A stretch of DNA of 64,000 nt, from the NCBI GenBank assembly GCA_016778465.1, contig JADHPM010000001.1, positions 124,001 to 188,000 of the forward strand, read 5' to 3'. A program made the translations under genes and the position numbers. The notes beneath the pieces are model-generated. The model was given only the letters and a program-made list of their open reading frames with translations, did not search any database and was not told the DNA's origin. Source of the DNA: Methylophilaceae bacterium. Lineage in GTDB: Bacteria; Pseudomonadota; Gammaproteobacteria; Burkholderiales; Methylophilaceae. Shown in pieces: positions 36,726 through 45,326 of the stretch (positions within the stretch are counted from its first letter, which is position 1; every line of letters begins with the position of its first letter).

Positions 36726-36755
36726 TGCCGAACTTTATTTAAGAAGGTTGTTAAA

Positions 36756-36832
36756 TGGTGGTGATGGAGAGACTTGAACTCTCGACCTCAGGATTATGAA
36801 TCCTGCGCTCTAACCAGCTGAGCTACATCACC
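36756..36832 (-). tRNA. tRNA-Met (CAT)
   Basis: A 77-base tRNA cloverleaf with encoded CCA. The acceptor GGTGATG pairs with CATCACC. The anticodon arm CAGGA-TTCATAA-TCCTG shows anticodon CAT. The T arm is GAGAG-TTCAAGT-CTCTC. The first base pair G-C and normal pairing argue for elongator Met rather than initiator; a lysidine-modified Ile tRNA is less likely from the body sequence. A near-consensus promoter lies directly upstream. Confidence 0.95.
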
Positions 36833-36851
36833 AGAGTATAATGAGCGTGTG

Positions 36852-36880
36852 ATTATATTTTTTAAAGCTTAATAAGTCAA
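36852..36880 (-). promoter_or_regulatory. Near-consensus sigma-70 promoter of tRNA-Met
   Basis: On the minus strand TTGACT (36875-36880), a 17-bp spacer and TATAAT (36852-36857) precede the tRNA by about 20 bases. This is the best-matched promoter I found in the window and predicts transcription starting near 36845. Confidence 0.85.
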
Positions 36881-36887
36881 AGAAAAA

Positions 36888-37973
36888 TCAGACATTAAAC
36901 CTAAAGTGAATAACGTCACCATCTTGTACGATATAAGCTTTTCCCTCTAACCGCATTTTTCCAGATGCTTTTGATTTCTGCTCACCGTCATAAGTAACAT
37001 AATCTTCATAGCTTATGATTTCTGCACGAATAAAACCTTTTTGAAAGTCTGTGTGAATTACGCCTGCTGCTTCAGGAGCCGTCGCCCCTTTTTTGGTTGT
37101 CCATGCCCTCACTTCTTTTTCTCCTGCGGTAAAATAGGTTTGCAGTCCCAATAGGTTGTACGCATTTCTAATTACCCTATTTAAACCTGGTTCTGTTAGA
37201 TTTAAATCTGCCAAGAAAATTAATTTTTCTTCGTTATCAAGATCTGAAATTTCAGATTCAATTTTGGCGCATACGGCGATGACAGGGGCGTTGGTTTTAT
37301 TTGCAAAATCCTTAACTGCGTTGAGTAAGATATTATTTTCAAAACCATTCTCATCGACATTAGCAACAAACATCGTTGGTTTGATTGTGATTAAACAAAG
37401 AGGTTTTATAAGAAGCTTTTCATCTTTGTCTAACTCTATGGAGCTTGCAGGTAACCCCTCATTAAATCCCTTTTCAATTTTTGCATAAATCTCAATGAGT
37501 TTTTTTGCCTCTTTATCACCCGACTTTGTTTTTTTTGATTCCCTAAGAATAGCTTTTTCAAGTGTCTCCATATCTGACAGAATTAGCTCTGTATTGATGG
37601 TTTCAATATCGCTAATCGGATTAATCTTGCCATCAACATGAACGATATTGTCATCTTCAAAACAACGGACAACATGCATAATTGCATCCGTTTCACGAAT
37701 ATTGGTTAAAAATTTATTTCCTAACCCTTCCCCTTTTGATGCTCCTGCAACAAGACCTGCGATATCAACAAACTCAACTATAGCAGGCTGGATTTTTTCT
37801 GGATTTGCAATTCTTGCAAGCTCAAGAAGTCTTACATCAGGAACTTCTACAATGCCAATATTTGGCTCAATTGTACAAAAGGGGTAATTTTCTGCATCAA
37901 TACCAGATTTTGTAATCGCGTTAAAAAGTGTAGACTTTCCGACGTTAGGAAGACCAACAATCCCACATTTCAT
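36888..37973 (-). CDS. ychF: Redox-responsive ATPase YchF (Obg family)
   Basis: Obg-like P-loop protein that binds ribosomes and prefers ATP. The 361 residues carry [15 protein letters not shown] (about 7-21), the switch DIAGLV (about 69-74), the family-specific NVDE in place of NKxD (about 205-208), and a C-terminal TGS domain ending in the IHFRFNV motif. It follows pth by 15 bases, the conserved pth-ychF pair. Confidence 0.97.
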   Translation of the reverse strand: MKCGIVGLPNVGKSTLFNAITKSGIDAENYPFCTIEPNIGIVEVPDVRLLELARIANPEKIQPAIVEFVDIAGLVAGASKGEGLGNKFLTNIRETDAIMHVVRCFEDDNIVHVDGKINPISDIETINTELILSDMETLEKAILRESKKTKSGDKEAKKLIEIYAKIEKGFNEGLPASSIELDKDEKLLIKPLCLITIKPTMFVANVDENGFENNILLNAVKDFANKTNAPVIAVCAKIESEISDLDNEEKLIFLADLNLTEPGLNRVIRNAYNLLGLQTYFTAGEKEVRAWTTKKGATAPEAAGVIHTDFQKGFIRAEIISYEDYVTYDGEQKSKASGKMRLEGKAYIVQDGDVIHFRFNV

Positions 37974-37988
37974 ATTATATTTCCAATT

Positions 37989-38564
37989 TTAGGTTACAGA
38001 ATGAAGATTTAGCATTGCCTTTTCAAATTGCCCAAGCACAATATAAGAGAAGACCTTATAACTATTTAAGATCGCTTCTTGAATAAGGTTTTCTTCAATT
38101 TTTGTTGGCTTGTTTAAAACAAAGTTGCTGACTTTATTTTTATCTCCTGGATGACCAATACCAAGTCTTAGACGCCAAAAATTTTTTGAGCCTATTGAGG
38201 ACTCAATACTTTTTAATCCGTTATGACCTCCATGACCACCTCCAAGCTTTAATTTCGCAATACCCGGATGAATATCAAGCTCATCATGAATGACTAAAAT
38301 TTCTTCAGGTTTGATTTTGTAAAAATTTATTAGAGCTTGCACGGACTTCCCGCTCTCATTCATAAAAGTTGCTGGTTTTAGAAAAAAAATATCACCATCA
38401 TCATTATGCTTACAATATTGCCCAAAATATTTTTTTGAATTTACTAGGGACAATTTGTGACTTTGGCAAATAAAATCAACCCACCAAAATCCAGCATTGT
38501 GTCGTGTGTCGCAATACTGCTCTCCTGGATTACCTAATCCAACAAAAAGCCTTATCTTATTCAT
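37989..38564 (-). CDS. pth: Peptidyl-tRNA hydrolase
   Basis: Releases tRNA from peptidyl-tRNA drop-off products. The 191 residues include FVGLGNPGEQY (about 7-17), the catalytic His22 in TRHNAGF, FLKPATFMNESG (about 56-67), the DELDIHPG acid (about 94-101) and GGGHGGHNGLKSI (about 107-119). An intrinsic terminator-like hairpin sits just upstream of its start (38575-38593), so its expression depends on read-through from rplY or a start in that gap. Confidence 0.97.
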   Translation of the reverse strand: MNKIRLFVGLGNPGEQYCDTRHNAGFWWVDFICQSHKLSLVNSKKYFGQYCKHNDDGDIFFLKPATFMNESGKSVQALINFYKIKPEEILVIHDELDIHPGIAKLKLGGGHGGHNGLKSIESSIGSKNFWRLRLGIGHPGDKNKVSNFVLNKPTKIEENLIQEAILNSYKVFSYIVLGQFEKAMLNLHSVT

Positions 38565-38574
38565 GAAAAAAGAA

Positions 38575-38593
38575 AGCCCTCTTTAAGAGGGCT
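38575..38593 (-). terminator. Intrinsic terminator after rplY
   Basis: On the minus strand AGCCCTC-TTAAA-GAGGGCT forms a 7-bp G+C-rich stem with a 5-base loop, followed by TTCTTTTTT. It lies 19 bases after the rplY stop and 11 bases before the pth start. It is the only textbook intrinsic terminator I noticed in the window and could be partial (attenuator-like), because pth has little room for its own promoter. Confidence 0.85.
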
Positions 38594-38611
38594 AAATATG
38601 GATAAAAAAAA

Positions 38612-39310
38612 TTAAGATTCGCTTGCAGCATCATCGGTAGATGAATCAGAACCTGAGTCTTCTGAACTTTCGGAATCAGAAGATTCATCTGCAGAGGCTT
38701 CAAGACCTTCTTCACCTACAACTGGATCGGTTTCTACAACAACCTTAGGTTTCGTGATTGAGGTTACTGCAGCATCATTGCCATGCGTTAAGGGGGTTAA
38801 TTCAATACCCTCTGCAATTTGAATTTGTGATAGATGAATTGATTCGCCCATATTCAAAGCACCCAGATCAACTTCAATATATTGGGGTAAATCTTTTGGT
38901 AAACATGCGATATCAACTTCAGTCATAATATGTGACACAATACCACCTTCTAACTTAACGCCTGGCGCTGTTTCTTCATTGATAAAATGGAATGGAACTT
39001 TTACATGTAATTTTTCTTTTTCATTAATTCTTTGAAAATCAACATGAAGTAAATTATTTTTAACTGGATCTAATTGATAGTCACGTAGAATAACAGATTC
39101 TTTTTCTCCACCAACTTCCAGCGTAAGAATGGATGCATGAAATGCTTCATGCTTAAATTGCATAAGCAATTCTTTGTTATCAAATTCAATACTTTTAGCA
39201 TCTTTATGATTGCCGTAAAGGATACCAGGGATTTTGCCTGAGTGACGAAGACGGCGGCTCGCACCCGTTCCCTTTACCACTCGCTCATTGGCTTTTATTG
39301 CTATTTTCAT
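38612..39310 (-). CDS. rplY: 50S ribosomal protein L25, long CTC/TL5 form
   Basis: Binds 5S rRNA in the large subunit. The 232 residues have the N-terminal L25 domain (GASRRLRHSGKIPGILYG, about 16-33), the C-terminal beta domain typical of the general stress protein CTC, then a Ser/Asp/Glu-only tail of about 27 residues at the end. A GGAG Shine-Dalgarno precedes the ATG. The tail is unusually acidic and low-complexity. The prs-rplY-pth-ychF order is standard. Confidence 0.96.
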   Translation of the reverse strand: MKIAIKANERVVKGTGASRRLRHSGKIPGILYGNHKDAKSIEFDNKELLMQFKHEAFHASILTLEVGGEKESVILRDYQLDPVKNNLLHVDFQRINEKEKLHVKVPFHFINEETAPGVKLEGGIVSHIMTEVDIACLPKDLPQYIEVDLGALNMGESIHLSQIQIAEGIELTPLTHGNDAAVTSITKPKVVVETDPVVGEEGLEASADESSDSESSEDSGSDSSTDDAASES

Positions 39311-39364
39311 TTTTTAGTACTCCATAAAAAATACACTCGCGACCAAGTATATTTGTTGTAAAAA

Positions 39365-40315
39365 TTAGTCCATGAATAAAGAGCTAACTGAGTCCTCATG
39401 ACTAATACGTCTAATTGTTTCCGCCATAATCTTTGCTACAGACACTTGTCTGATTTTTTTTGATTTTATTGAATTTTGGCGAAGCGTAATTGTATCAGTA
39501 ATTACAATTTCATCAAGCTCTGAGGCGTCTATAGAATCTATTGCATCGCCTGAAAAAATGGAGTGTGTAGCGTAGGCAACAACCTTACTTGCACCTTGTT
39601 TTTTTAAAGCTGCTGCAGCTTCACAAAGCGTGTTGGCTGTATCAACAATATCATCGATAATCACGCAGGTTCTATTAGAAACATCGCCAATGATATTCAT
39701 GACCTCAGATACATTAGGTTTAGGCCGTCTCTTATCAATAATGGCAAGATCGGAACCTAAGATTTTTGCACAGGCACGAGCTCTAACAACGCCCCCAACA
39801 TCGGGCGACACAATTACTAAATTTTCATGACCTTTTTTCATCAAATCATCTAATAATACGGGGGTGGCGTAAATATTATCAACAGGTATATCAAAAAAAC
39901 CCTGAATTTGATCGGAGTGCAGGTCCATAGTTAAGAGTCGATTTACTCCAACACTTGTCAGCATATTAGCAACAACTTTTGCTGTAATTGCAACACGAGC
40001 AGAGCGGGGTCTTCTATCTTGCCTTGAGTAGCCCAGGTAGGGTATTGCTGCTGTAATTCGTGCAGCAGAGGAGCGTCGTAATGCGTCGACCATAACCATA
40101 ATTTCCATCAAGTGGTCGTTTGTTGGGTGACTTGTGGATTGAAGCACAAAGACATCCTTGCCACGAACATTTTCCAGTAACTCAACCATAGTTTCGCCAT
40201 CGCTAAAACGACCAACCGTAGCTTTTCCTAACTTTATGTTCAGATGTTCAGCAACTTTTTCAGCTAGGTGTACGTTTGCGCTACCCGCAAATACCATGAG
40301 GTCTTTTGTATTCAA
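39365..40315 (-). CDS. prs: Ribose-phosphate pyrophosphokinase
   Basis: Makes PRPP from ribose-5-phosphate and ATP for nucleotide, His, Trp and NAD synthesis. The frame opens at a TTG (40327), but GGAGG at 40321-40325 lies 5 bases before a TTG at 40313-40315, which I take as the start (316 residues, [14 protein letters not shown]). Motifs: GRFSDGE (about 36-42), [12 protein letters not shown] (about 91-102), the PRPP loop [14 protein letters not shown] (about 212-225). tRNA-Gln ends 18 bases upstream. Confidence 0.96.
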   Translation of the reverse strand: MNTKDLMVFAGSANVHLAEKVAEHLNIKLGKATVGRFSDGETMVELLENVRGKDVFVLQSTSHPTNDHLMEIMVMVDALRRSSAARITAAIPYLGYSRQDRRPRSARVAITAKVVANMLTSVGVNRLLTMDLHSDQIQGFFDIPVDNIYATPVLLDDLMKKGHENLVIVSPDVGGVVRARACAKILGSDLAIIDKRRPKPNVSEVMNIIGDVSNRTCVIIDDIVDTANTLCEAAAALKKQGASKVVAYATHSIFSGDAIDSIDASELDEIVITDTITLRQNSIKSKKIRQVSVAKIMAETIRRISHEDSVSSLFMD

Positions 40316-40333
40316 TATCGCCTCCAAAAAAGT

Positions 40334-40410
40334 TGGCTGGGGAGGAAGGATTCGAACCTTCGCATGCAGGGATCAAAACCCTGTGCCTTAACCAGCTTGG
40401 CGACTCCCCA
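40334..40410 (-). tRNA. tRNA-Gln (TTG)
   Basis: A 77-base cloverleaf with encoded CCA. The acceptor TGGGGAG pairs with CTCCCCA. The anticodon arm CAGGG-TTTTGAT-CCCTG gives anticodon TTG. The T arm is GAAGG-TTCGAAT-CCTTC. It lies one base after the ispE stop and just before prs, so it must be cut out of an ispE-prs transcript. Confidence 0.97.
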
Positions 40411-40411
40411 A

Positions 40412-41266
40412 TTAATCGATTTCGTAGAAAGGGTGAATCGATAAACCCCTTACTTTTAATAGCGTAATTTTATCAGGTTTAGTAATGGTTTTACTTTCAA
40501 GTTTATTATTATCTAACTTACAAAAAAGTGCTGAACCTGTACCGGTCATCTTAACCTGCCCGAACTGCGACATCCAATCATAGGTTTGACGCATTTCTGG
40601 ATACAAACCAAAACATACATCTTGAAGATCATTCTTGCTTGATTTGTATAAATTATCATCTAACGAGGTCGCTATTTTCATAGGAATTGTTTCTTTTGTC
40701 AATTTGATTGCTTGAAATATTTTTTTTGTCGATATTTCAAGTTTTTTAGTGGCTAGAAGGTAATAATTATTTTTAATTTTTATTTCGCTTAAAATATTTC
40801 CTGTCCCTTCACCCCATGCATTCTTACCATAAACAAAAAAAGGTACATCAGCACCAATACTTGAGGCAATATCGATTAATTTTTTTTGACTTAACTTTAA
40901 ATTAAATATTTTATTTAGTACCATTAATGTCAGTGCGGCGTCAGAGCTCCCACCTCCAAGTCCTGCGCCCATGGGAATATTTTTTTTTAGAATAATATCA
41001 ATGCCATATGGGGTGTTTTCAAGTATCTTCTTTGCGGATCTAACAATTAGATTATCATCAATATTTTGTTCGTCATCACAAAAGATTTTTGCATCTTTTC
41101 TGGGACGAAAATATAATTCATCATAAAGGCTAATTAGATGAAAAACAGTTTGAATATCATGAAAGCCATCTGGTCTTTTTGATAGCACCTTTAGAAAGAT
41201 ATTTATTTTTGCAGGAGCTAAATACTTAAAAAAACCCTTGGTTTGAAGGTTAGTTAATTTACCCAT
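40412..41266 (-). CDS. ispE: 4-diphosphocytidyl-2-C-methylerythritol kinase
   Basis: GHMP kinase of the MEP isoprenoid pathway. The 284 residues show APAKINIFLKV (about 17-27), the ATP loop PMGAGLGGGSSDAALTL (about 93-109) and the C-terminal MTGTGSALFC (about 241-250). The start overlaps the end of lolB by 13 bases. The lolB-ispE-tRNA-Gln-prs-rplY-pth-ychF order is the usual betaproteobacterial one. Confidence 0.95.
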   Translation of the reverse strand: MGKLTNLQTKGFFKYLAPAKINIFLKVLSKRPDGFHDIQTVFHLISLYDELYFRPRKDAKIFCDDEQNIDDNLIVRSAKKILENTPYGIDIILKKNIPMGAGLGGGSSDAALTLMVLNKIFNLKLSQKKLIDIASSIGADVPFFVYGKNAWGEGTGNILSEIKIKNNYYLLATKKLEISTKKIFQAIKLTKETIPMKIATSLDDNLYKSSKNDLQDVCFGLYPEMRQTYDWMSQFGQVKMTGTGSALFCKLDNNKLESKTITKPDKITLLKVRGLSIHPFYEID

Positions 41267-41796
41267 GAGATAAAAAGTAATTCAAGGCGGATATTACCTT
41301 TTTTAAATATTATTTTTTTTGTTCTATTGTTAGGTAGTGAGTCGTGATATGTGATTTTCCACTCGTTATTAATGATAGCGATATCCTTATTTTCGGATAA
41401 AGGTCGTTTTAGGCTAAACTCGCGCATAAGAAAGATATTATCATTTCTCCTCAGAAAGGCATTTAGGTTTTCAAGATTTTTGTCGTTATCTTTAACGAAA
41501 ATTGAAAATTTTTTCTGCAGAGCATCCAATTTAATTTTGGCAACTACGGTGTTAAAGGGATTAAGGAGAAATATAGTGTCCTTATTATTATTTGATTTCC
41601 AAGTTAACTTACCGCTAAAACCTTTATTTTCTATAAAGAAGATAAATTTTCCAGTTGCATTGAAATCTTTTATAGAACCAGGGGAGGTTGACGCCTTGTA
41701 TTCATCATAACTCATTGTGCTCACATCACCTTGAAGCCCCAAGCTAGCACAACCAGTGAGCAGCTGAATGATTAATAGGGCGAGGACGAGTCTCAT
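41254..41796 (-). CDS. lolB: Outer-membrane lipoprotein receptor LolB
   Basis: Accepts lipoproteins from LolA and inserts them in the outer membrane. From the ATG at 41794-41796 (180 residues) the protein begins MRLVLALLIIQLLTGC, a lipoprotein signal with lipobox LTGC (Cys16); an upstream in-frame start at 41826 would put ten polar residues before it. The core has the LolB pattern FNATGKFIF, FSGKLTWKS and IRLELLFISW. The gene overlaps the end of the TPR protein gene only if the upstream start is used. Confidence 0.88.
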   Translation of the reverse strand: MRLVLALLIIQLLTGCASLGLQGDVSTMSYDEYKASTSPGSIKDFNATGKFIFFIENKGFSGKLTWKSNNNKDTIFLLNPFNTVVAKIKLDALQKKFSIFVKDNDKNLENLNAFLRRNDNIFLMREFSLKRPLSENKDIAIINNEWKITYHDSLPNNRTKKIIFKKGNIRLELLFISWVN

Positions 41797-41800
41797 TAAT

Positions 41801-43486
41801 TCATTGTAATCTTTGTGATGTTTCAACTAAAACTGTATTGGAGGGATTGATTGTTAGTGACTCATTCCATATTCTTTTGGCTTCAATTTGCTTCCCTTGT
41901 TTCCATAGAATTTCACCAAGATGCGCAGCAATCTCTGGGTCTGCCTTAATATCATATGCTTTTTTGACAAATTGGTAGGCGATATCAAGATCACCTAAGC
42001 GGAAATACACCCACCCCATGCTGTCTAAAATATAGTGGTTATTTGGTTGAATTGATAAAGCAATCTCGATATATTTTTTCGCTTCTTGTAATTTTATATT
42101 TCTGTCTGCGTATGAATACCCTAGAGCATTGTAAGCAAGTGCATAATCAGGTTTTAATTTAATTGCTTCTTTTAACAATTGCTCCATTAGCAGAGTGTTA
42201 CCCATTTTTTCTGAAAGAAGTGCATAATCAAATTTGAATTCTGGAACATTTTTGAAATTTTCTTCCTCTTTCGCCATCAGCGTCCATGCATCTTGTGCAC
42301 GGTTATTATTGAAATAAAGGGCTGTTTTGGCTTGCAAAAATTTTAATTTTTCTTGCTCATTAAGATTTTTATATTGGTCCAAAGAATTTACGGCGTCATC
42401 GACTGATTGGCTTTTTGAAATAATTTCTGCGGCATAAAGTTTAGCGTCCATAAAAAATTCACCAGAGGCCACTTTATCCAAGTAAGAAAGTGCCTTTTTT
42501 GCTTCACCACGTTCATCATGAATGCGAGCTAAATACAGATAAATTCTGTCAGGTTGATTATAGCCCCGCTCTAAACTTTGATTAAGATACTCTTCAGCAA
42601 GTTTTGAATCTTCCAATTCAACCGCAAGCAATGCAACTGTTAAGCTAATTTCAGGGGAGGCAAGCGAACCATTAACAAGCTTTAAAAACTCCTGCTTTGC
42701 TAGCGCAAACTTTTTTAAGCTGGTCAGCACCTTGGCATATTCTAATCTCACCTCGTTTGCATCGGGATATTTTTCTAAATAGTTACGGTAAAACTCCACA
42801 GCTTTTTCAGGCCACTCTTGAGATAAAATAAAACCTTGAAAAAGTGCGGCAGTTTGCCAATCTGGTTTTAAGGAATTAACAATGTTTAATTCTTTTTTCG
42901 CTAATTTTTTATCGCCTGCAAAAAAAGCTGCATGAGCGATGCTGAAATGAGCCTCAGCTAATTTAGGATAAGGTTTTGCGATATTTATAATAAAGCGTAA
43001 TGCATTTTTTTTATTTTCAACTTTTGCTAGAAGGCCATTAAGATATAAAAAGCCGTCAGCCCGAGTTTGCTCTTTCTGTAATAATTCTTCAATGAGAGGC
43101 TTTGCTTTTGCTAAATTACCGCTGGCAATAAGAAGTTCGGCTAAAATTTGTTTAGCTTCAATTGAATTTTGGTCAAGCTCACTCCAAACTTGAGCAGAGT
43201 CCATGGCCAGGCGCCCATTTCTTGCGAAACCTGCAATATCAGTCGCCCGCCTAGCAATGGTTAAATCTTTTGTTAGCTTAGCTAAATCTAAATAAATGTG
43301 ACCAGCAGAATTAAGATCACCTCTTTGAGCAGCAATTTCTGCAAGCAAAAATTTATAAACGAATTCAGGAGTTGTGTGCTGAATTTTTGCGGGAAGGGTT
43401 ACATCAAATTTTTCATCTTCTTCAGCAAAAATTGTGACGGGTAAAATGAAAATAATGAAGAGTAATTTCAATAATATTTTTTGCAT
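41801..43486 (-). CDS. Exported TPR-repeat protein
   Basis: A 561-residue protein with a signal peptide (cleavage near residue 21, after IFAE). The rest is almost entirely helical TPR-like repeats, clearest at about 440-540: ALAYNALGYSYADRN, HYILDSMGWVYFRLGD and IAAHLGEILWKQG. It is the first gene of the lolB-ispE run, where relatives also carry a TPR protein. It probably acts in the periplasm or at the outer membrane as a protein-interaction scaffold; the partner is unknown. Confidence 0.85.
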   Translation of the reverse strand: MQKILLKLLFIIFILPVTIFAEEDEKFDVTLPAKIQHTTPEFVYKFLLAEIAAQRGDLNSAGHIYLDLAKLTKDLTIARRATDIAGFARNGRLAMDSAQVWSELDQNSIEAKQILAELLIASGNLAKAKPLIEELLQKEQTRADGFLYLNGLLAKVENKKNALRFIINIAKPYPKLAEAHFSIAHAAFFAGDKKLAKKELNIVNSLKPDWQTAALFQGFILSQEWPEKAVEFYRNYLEKYPDANEVRLEYAKVLTSLKKFALAKQEFLKLVNGSLASPEISLTVALLAVELEDSKLAEEYLNQSLERGYNQPDRIYLYLARIHDERGEAKKALSYLDKVASGEFFMDAKLYAAEIISKSQSVDDAVNSLDQYKNLNEQEKLKFLQAKTALYFNNNRAQDAWTLMAKEEENFKNVPEFKFDYALLSEKMGNTLLMEQLLKEAIKLKPDYALAYNALGYSYADRNIKLQEAKKYIEIALSIQPNNHYILDSMGWVYFRLGDLDIAYQFVKKAYDIKADPEIAAHLGEILWKQGKQIEAKRIWNESLTINPSNTVLVETSQRLQ

Positions 43487-43652
43487 GCAAACTTCCGTAT
43501 TTGTTGAATTCTAAAAGTTTAAACCATAACTATTTAATAATACCAGTTTCAATGACACCTTTTTTTGCATATAATTCAGTGTTCTTGAATTTTTGTAAAC
43601 TTTTTGAATTAATAATAATCCCTTAACAGCGAGTAACTGAAGCAATATTAAT
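43487..43652. promoter_or_regulatory. Divergent promoter region, TPR protein and Gld-like ABC operon
   Basis: This 166-bp A+T-rich gap is the longest gene-free stretch. On the plus strand a perfect TATAAT (43570-43575) lies about 78 bases before the ABC ATPase gene, with a weak TTTCAA 17 bp upstream. On the minus strand TTGAAA near 43550 has only a poor -10 at the right distance. No operator or hairpin stood out. Confidence 0.4.
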
Positions 43653-44573
43653 ATGACAATAACATTAGAGGCAAAAAATCTATCGAGGCAATTTGGGCCT
43701 AACTTTGCAGTGAAGGATGTTTCATTCAATCTTGAACAAGGAGAAGTGCTAGGTTTCCTCGGGCCTAATGGTGCTGGTAAATCGACTACCATGCGGATGC
43801 TTACTGGTAATCTTGCACCTTCTGAGGGGGTGGTAAAAATTGGTCCATATGATATTTTGGAGGAGCCCAAACAAGCAAAGTCGCTTATAGGATATTTACC
43901 GGAAGTAAGACCGCTTTACAAAGAGCTTACTGTTGACGAATTTTTAACAATTGCAGCTAGGTTTCATAATGTTGGTTCCAAAAATCTCAAACAGGCTGTG
44001 GATTCTGCGAAAGATCGTTGTGGTCTCATGCACATGAGTAAGAGATTGATTGAAAATTTATCAAATGGATACCAGCAACGAGTAGGCATCGCTCAGGCAA
44101 TAATTCATAGTCCAGAAATTGTTATCCTTGATGAACCTACTGTTGGTTTGGACCCTATTCAAATTAGAGAGATTCGGAAGCTCATAAAAGAGATAGGAAA
44201 AAATCATAGTGTAATCTTATCCACCCATATTTTGCCCGAGGTAGAAATGGTCTGTGATCGTGTTCAAATCATTAATCAAGGAAGCCTTGTTTTCCATGGG
44301 TCTATTGATGAGCTCAAGCAACAAAGAATTGGAAATAAACTACAGGTTGGTTTATCAAAGGCGCCGACATTGAAGGAGCTCTCTTCCATCGACTTTATTA
44401 ATAAGGTTGAAAAAATTGAAAATAATCTATATCGATTTCATTTTAAGAAAATTGTAGACGCAGAAAAGCTAGCTGCACTCTGTTTTAAAAATAAATGGGG
44501 TCTTTACCATATTGCCCCAGACGTAACAAGTTTAGAGGATATTTTTGCTCAATTAACCATGTTGGGAAATTAA
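43653..44573 (+). CDS. ABC transporter ATPase, GldA-like
   Basis: ATPase of an ABC-2 type exporter. The 306 residues contain Walker A GPNGAGKSTT (about 38-47), the Q loop around GYLPEVRPLY (about 80-89), signature LSNGYQQRVGIAQA (about 136-149), Walker B VILDEP (about 158-163) and the H loop LSTHILPE (about 190-197). The C-terminal 80 residues are the extra domain typical of GldA-like and NatA-like ATPases. It is the first gene of a four-gene operon ending before mutM. Confidence 0.92.
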   Translation: MTITLEAKNLSRQFGPNFAVKDVSFNLEQGEVLGFLGPNGAGKSTTMRMLTGNLAPSEGVVKIGPYDILEEPKQAKSLIGYLPEVRPLYKELTVDEFLTIAARFHNVGSKNLKQAVDSAKDRCGLMHMSKRLIENLSNGYQQRVGIAQAIIHSPEIVILDEPTVGLDPIQIREIRKLIKEIGKNHSVILSTHILPEVEMVCDRVQIINQGSLVFHGSIDELKQQRIGNKLQVGLSKAPTLKELSSIDFINKVEKIENNLYRFHFKKIVDAEKLAALCFKNKWGLYHIAPDVTSLEDIFAQLTMLGN

Positions 44574-44577
44574 GAAT

Positions 44578-45324
44578 ATGATTTTTAATATCGTTAGAAA
44601 AGAATTAAAAAGTATCTTCGCCTCACCGATGGGCTGGATCATTCTCGCTTTGCTCATGTTTGGTTTTGGGACTCAATACTTGAGTGGTATGGATAATTAC
44701 TTTCAAGTAATGTCGGGAGCTATTCGCCCTGCCGAAAGGGTTGGCGTAACTATTTTTGTTGGCGGCCAAATTTATGGTAACGCAGCTTTCCTAATGTCAT
44801 TTGCTATACCCATTCTTACAATGAAATTAATCAGCGAAGAAAGACGTGGAATGACATTACCTTTCTTATTCAGCGCACCTATGTCTATTTCAGAGATTGT
44901 GATTGGAAAATTTTTAGGCTTGCTTATATTTCTTGGTATTTTGGTGGTATATATTTTTCTCATGCTATCTACCATGAACATATGGGCAGATATTGATTTT
45001 GGATATTTACTGGCGAACTCTTTTGGGTTGATCTTATTAATTTCATCCTTTGTAGCACTTGGTACATTTTTTTCATCCTTAACCAGTCAGCCTATAATTT
45101 CAGCTGTATTAAGCTTTATTGCGCTCATAGCACTTATGATGGCGGGAAGATATTATGCTAGCGCACCTGATCATTGGTTTAATCATATTTCTTTGCTCAA
45201 GCATTACCAATCATTCTCAAAAGGTATAATTGACAGCGCCGATATTGTCTATTTCCTCTTATTCACACTAACCTTTTTATTGCTTACAATTCGTCGCCTA
45301 GATTCTGATCGGTTAAGAGGGTAA
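44578..45324 (+). CDS. ABC-2 type permease, GldF-like
   Basis: Inner-membrane permease of 248 residues with about six membrane helices. It begins IFNIVRKELKSIFASPMGWI, the typical GldF/ABC2_membrane start; KLISEERRGMTLPFLFSAPM (about 83-102) is the conserved cytoplasmic loop after helix 2. It lies 4 bases after the ATPase gene and 2 bases before the GldG-like gene. The cargo is unknown. Confidence 0.9.
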   Translation: MIFNIVRKELKSIFASPMGWIILALLMFGFGTQYLSGMDNYFQVMSGAIRPAERVGVTIFVGGQIYGNAAFLMSFAIPILTMKLISEERRGMTLPFLFSAPMSISEIVIGKFLGLLIFLGILVVYIFLMLSTMNIWADIDFGYLLANSFGLILLISSFVALGTFFSSLTSQPIISAVLSFIALIALMMAGRYYASAPDHWFNHISLLKHYQSFSKGIIDSADIVYFLLFTLTFLLLTIRRLDSDRLRG

Positions 45325-45326
45325 AT

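Noticed and set aside
43511-43870. A minus-strand frame of 119 codons upstream of and inside the ABC ATPase gene
   Set aside because: Half lies antisense to the Walker A region; no signal or domain, and the start overlaps conserved coding sequence.
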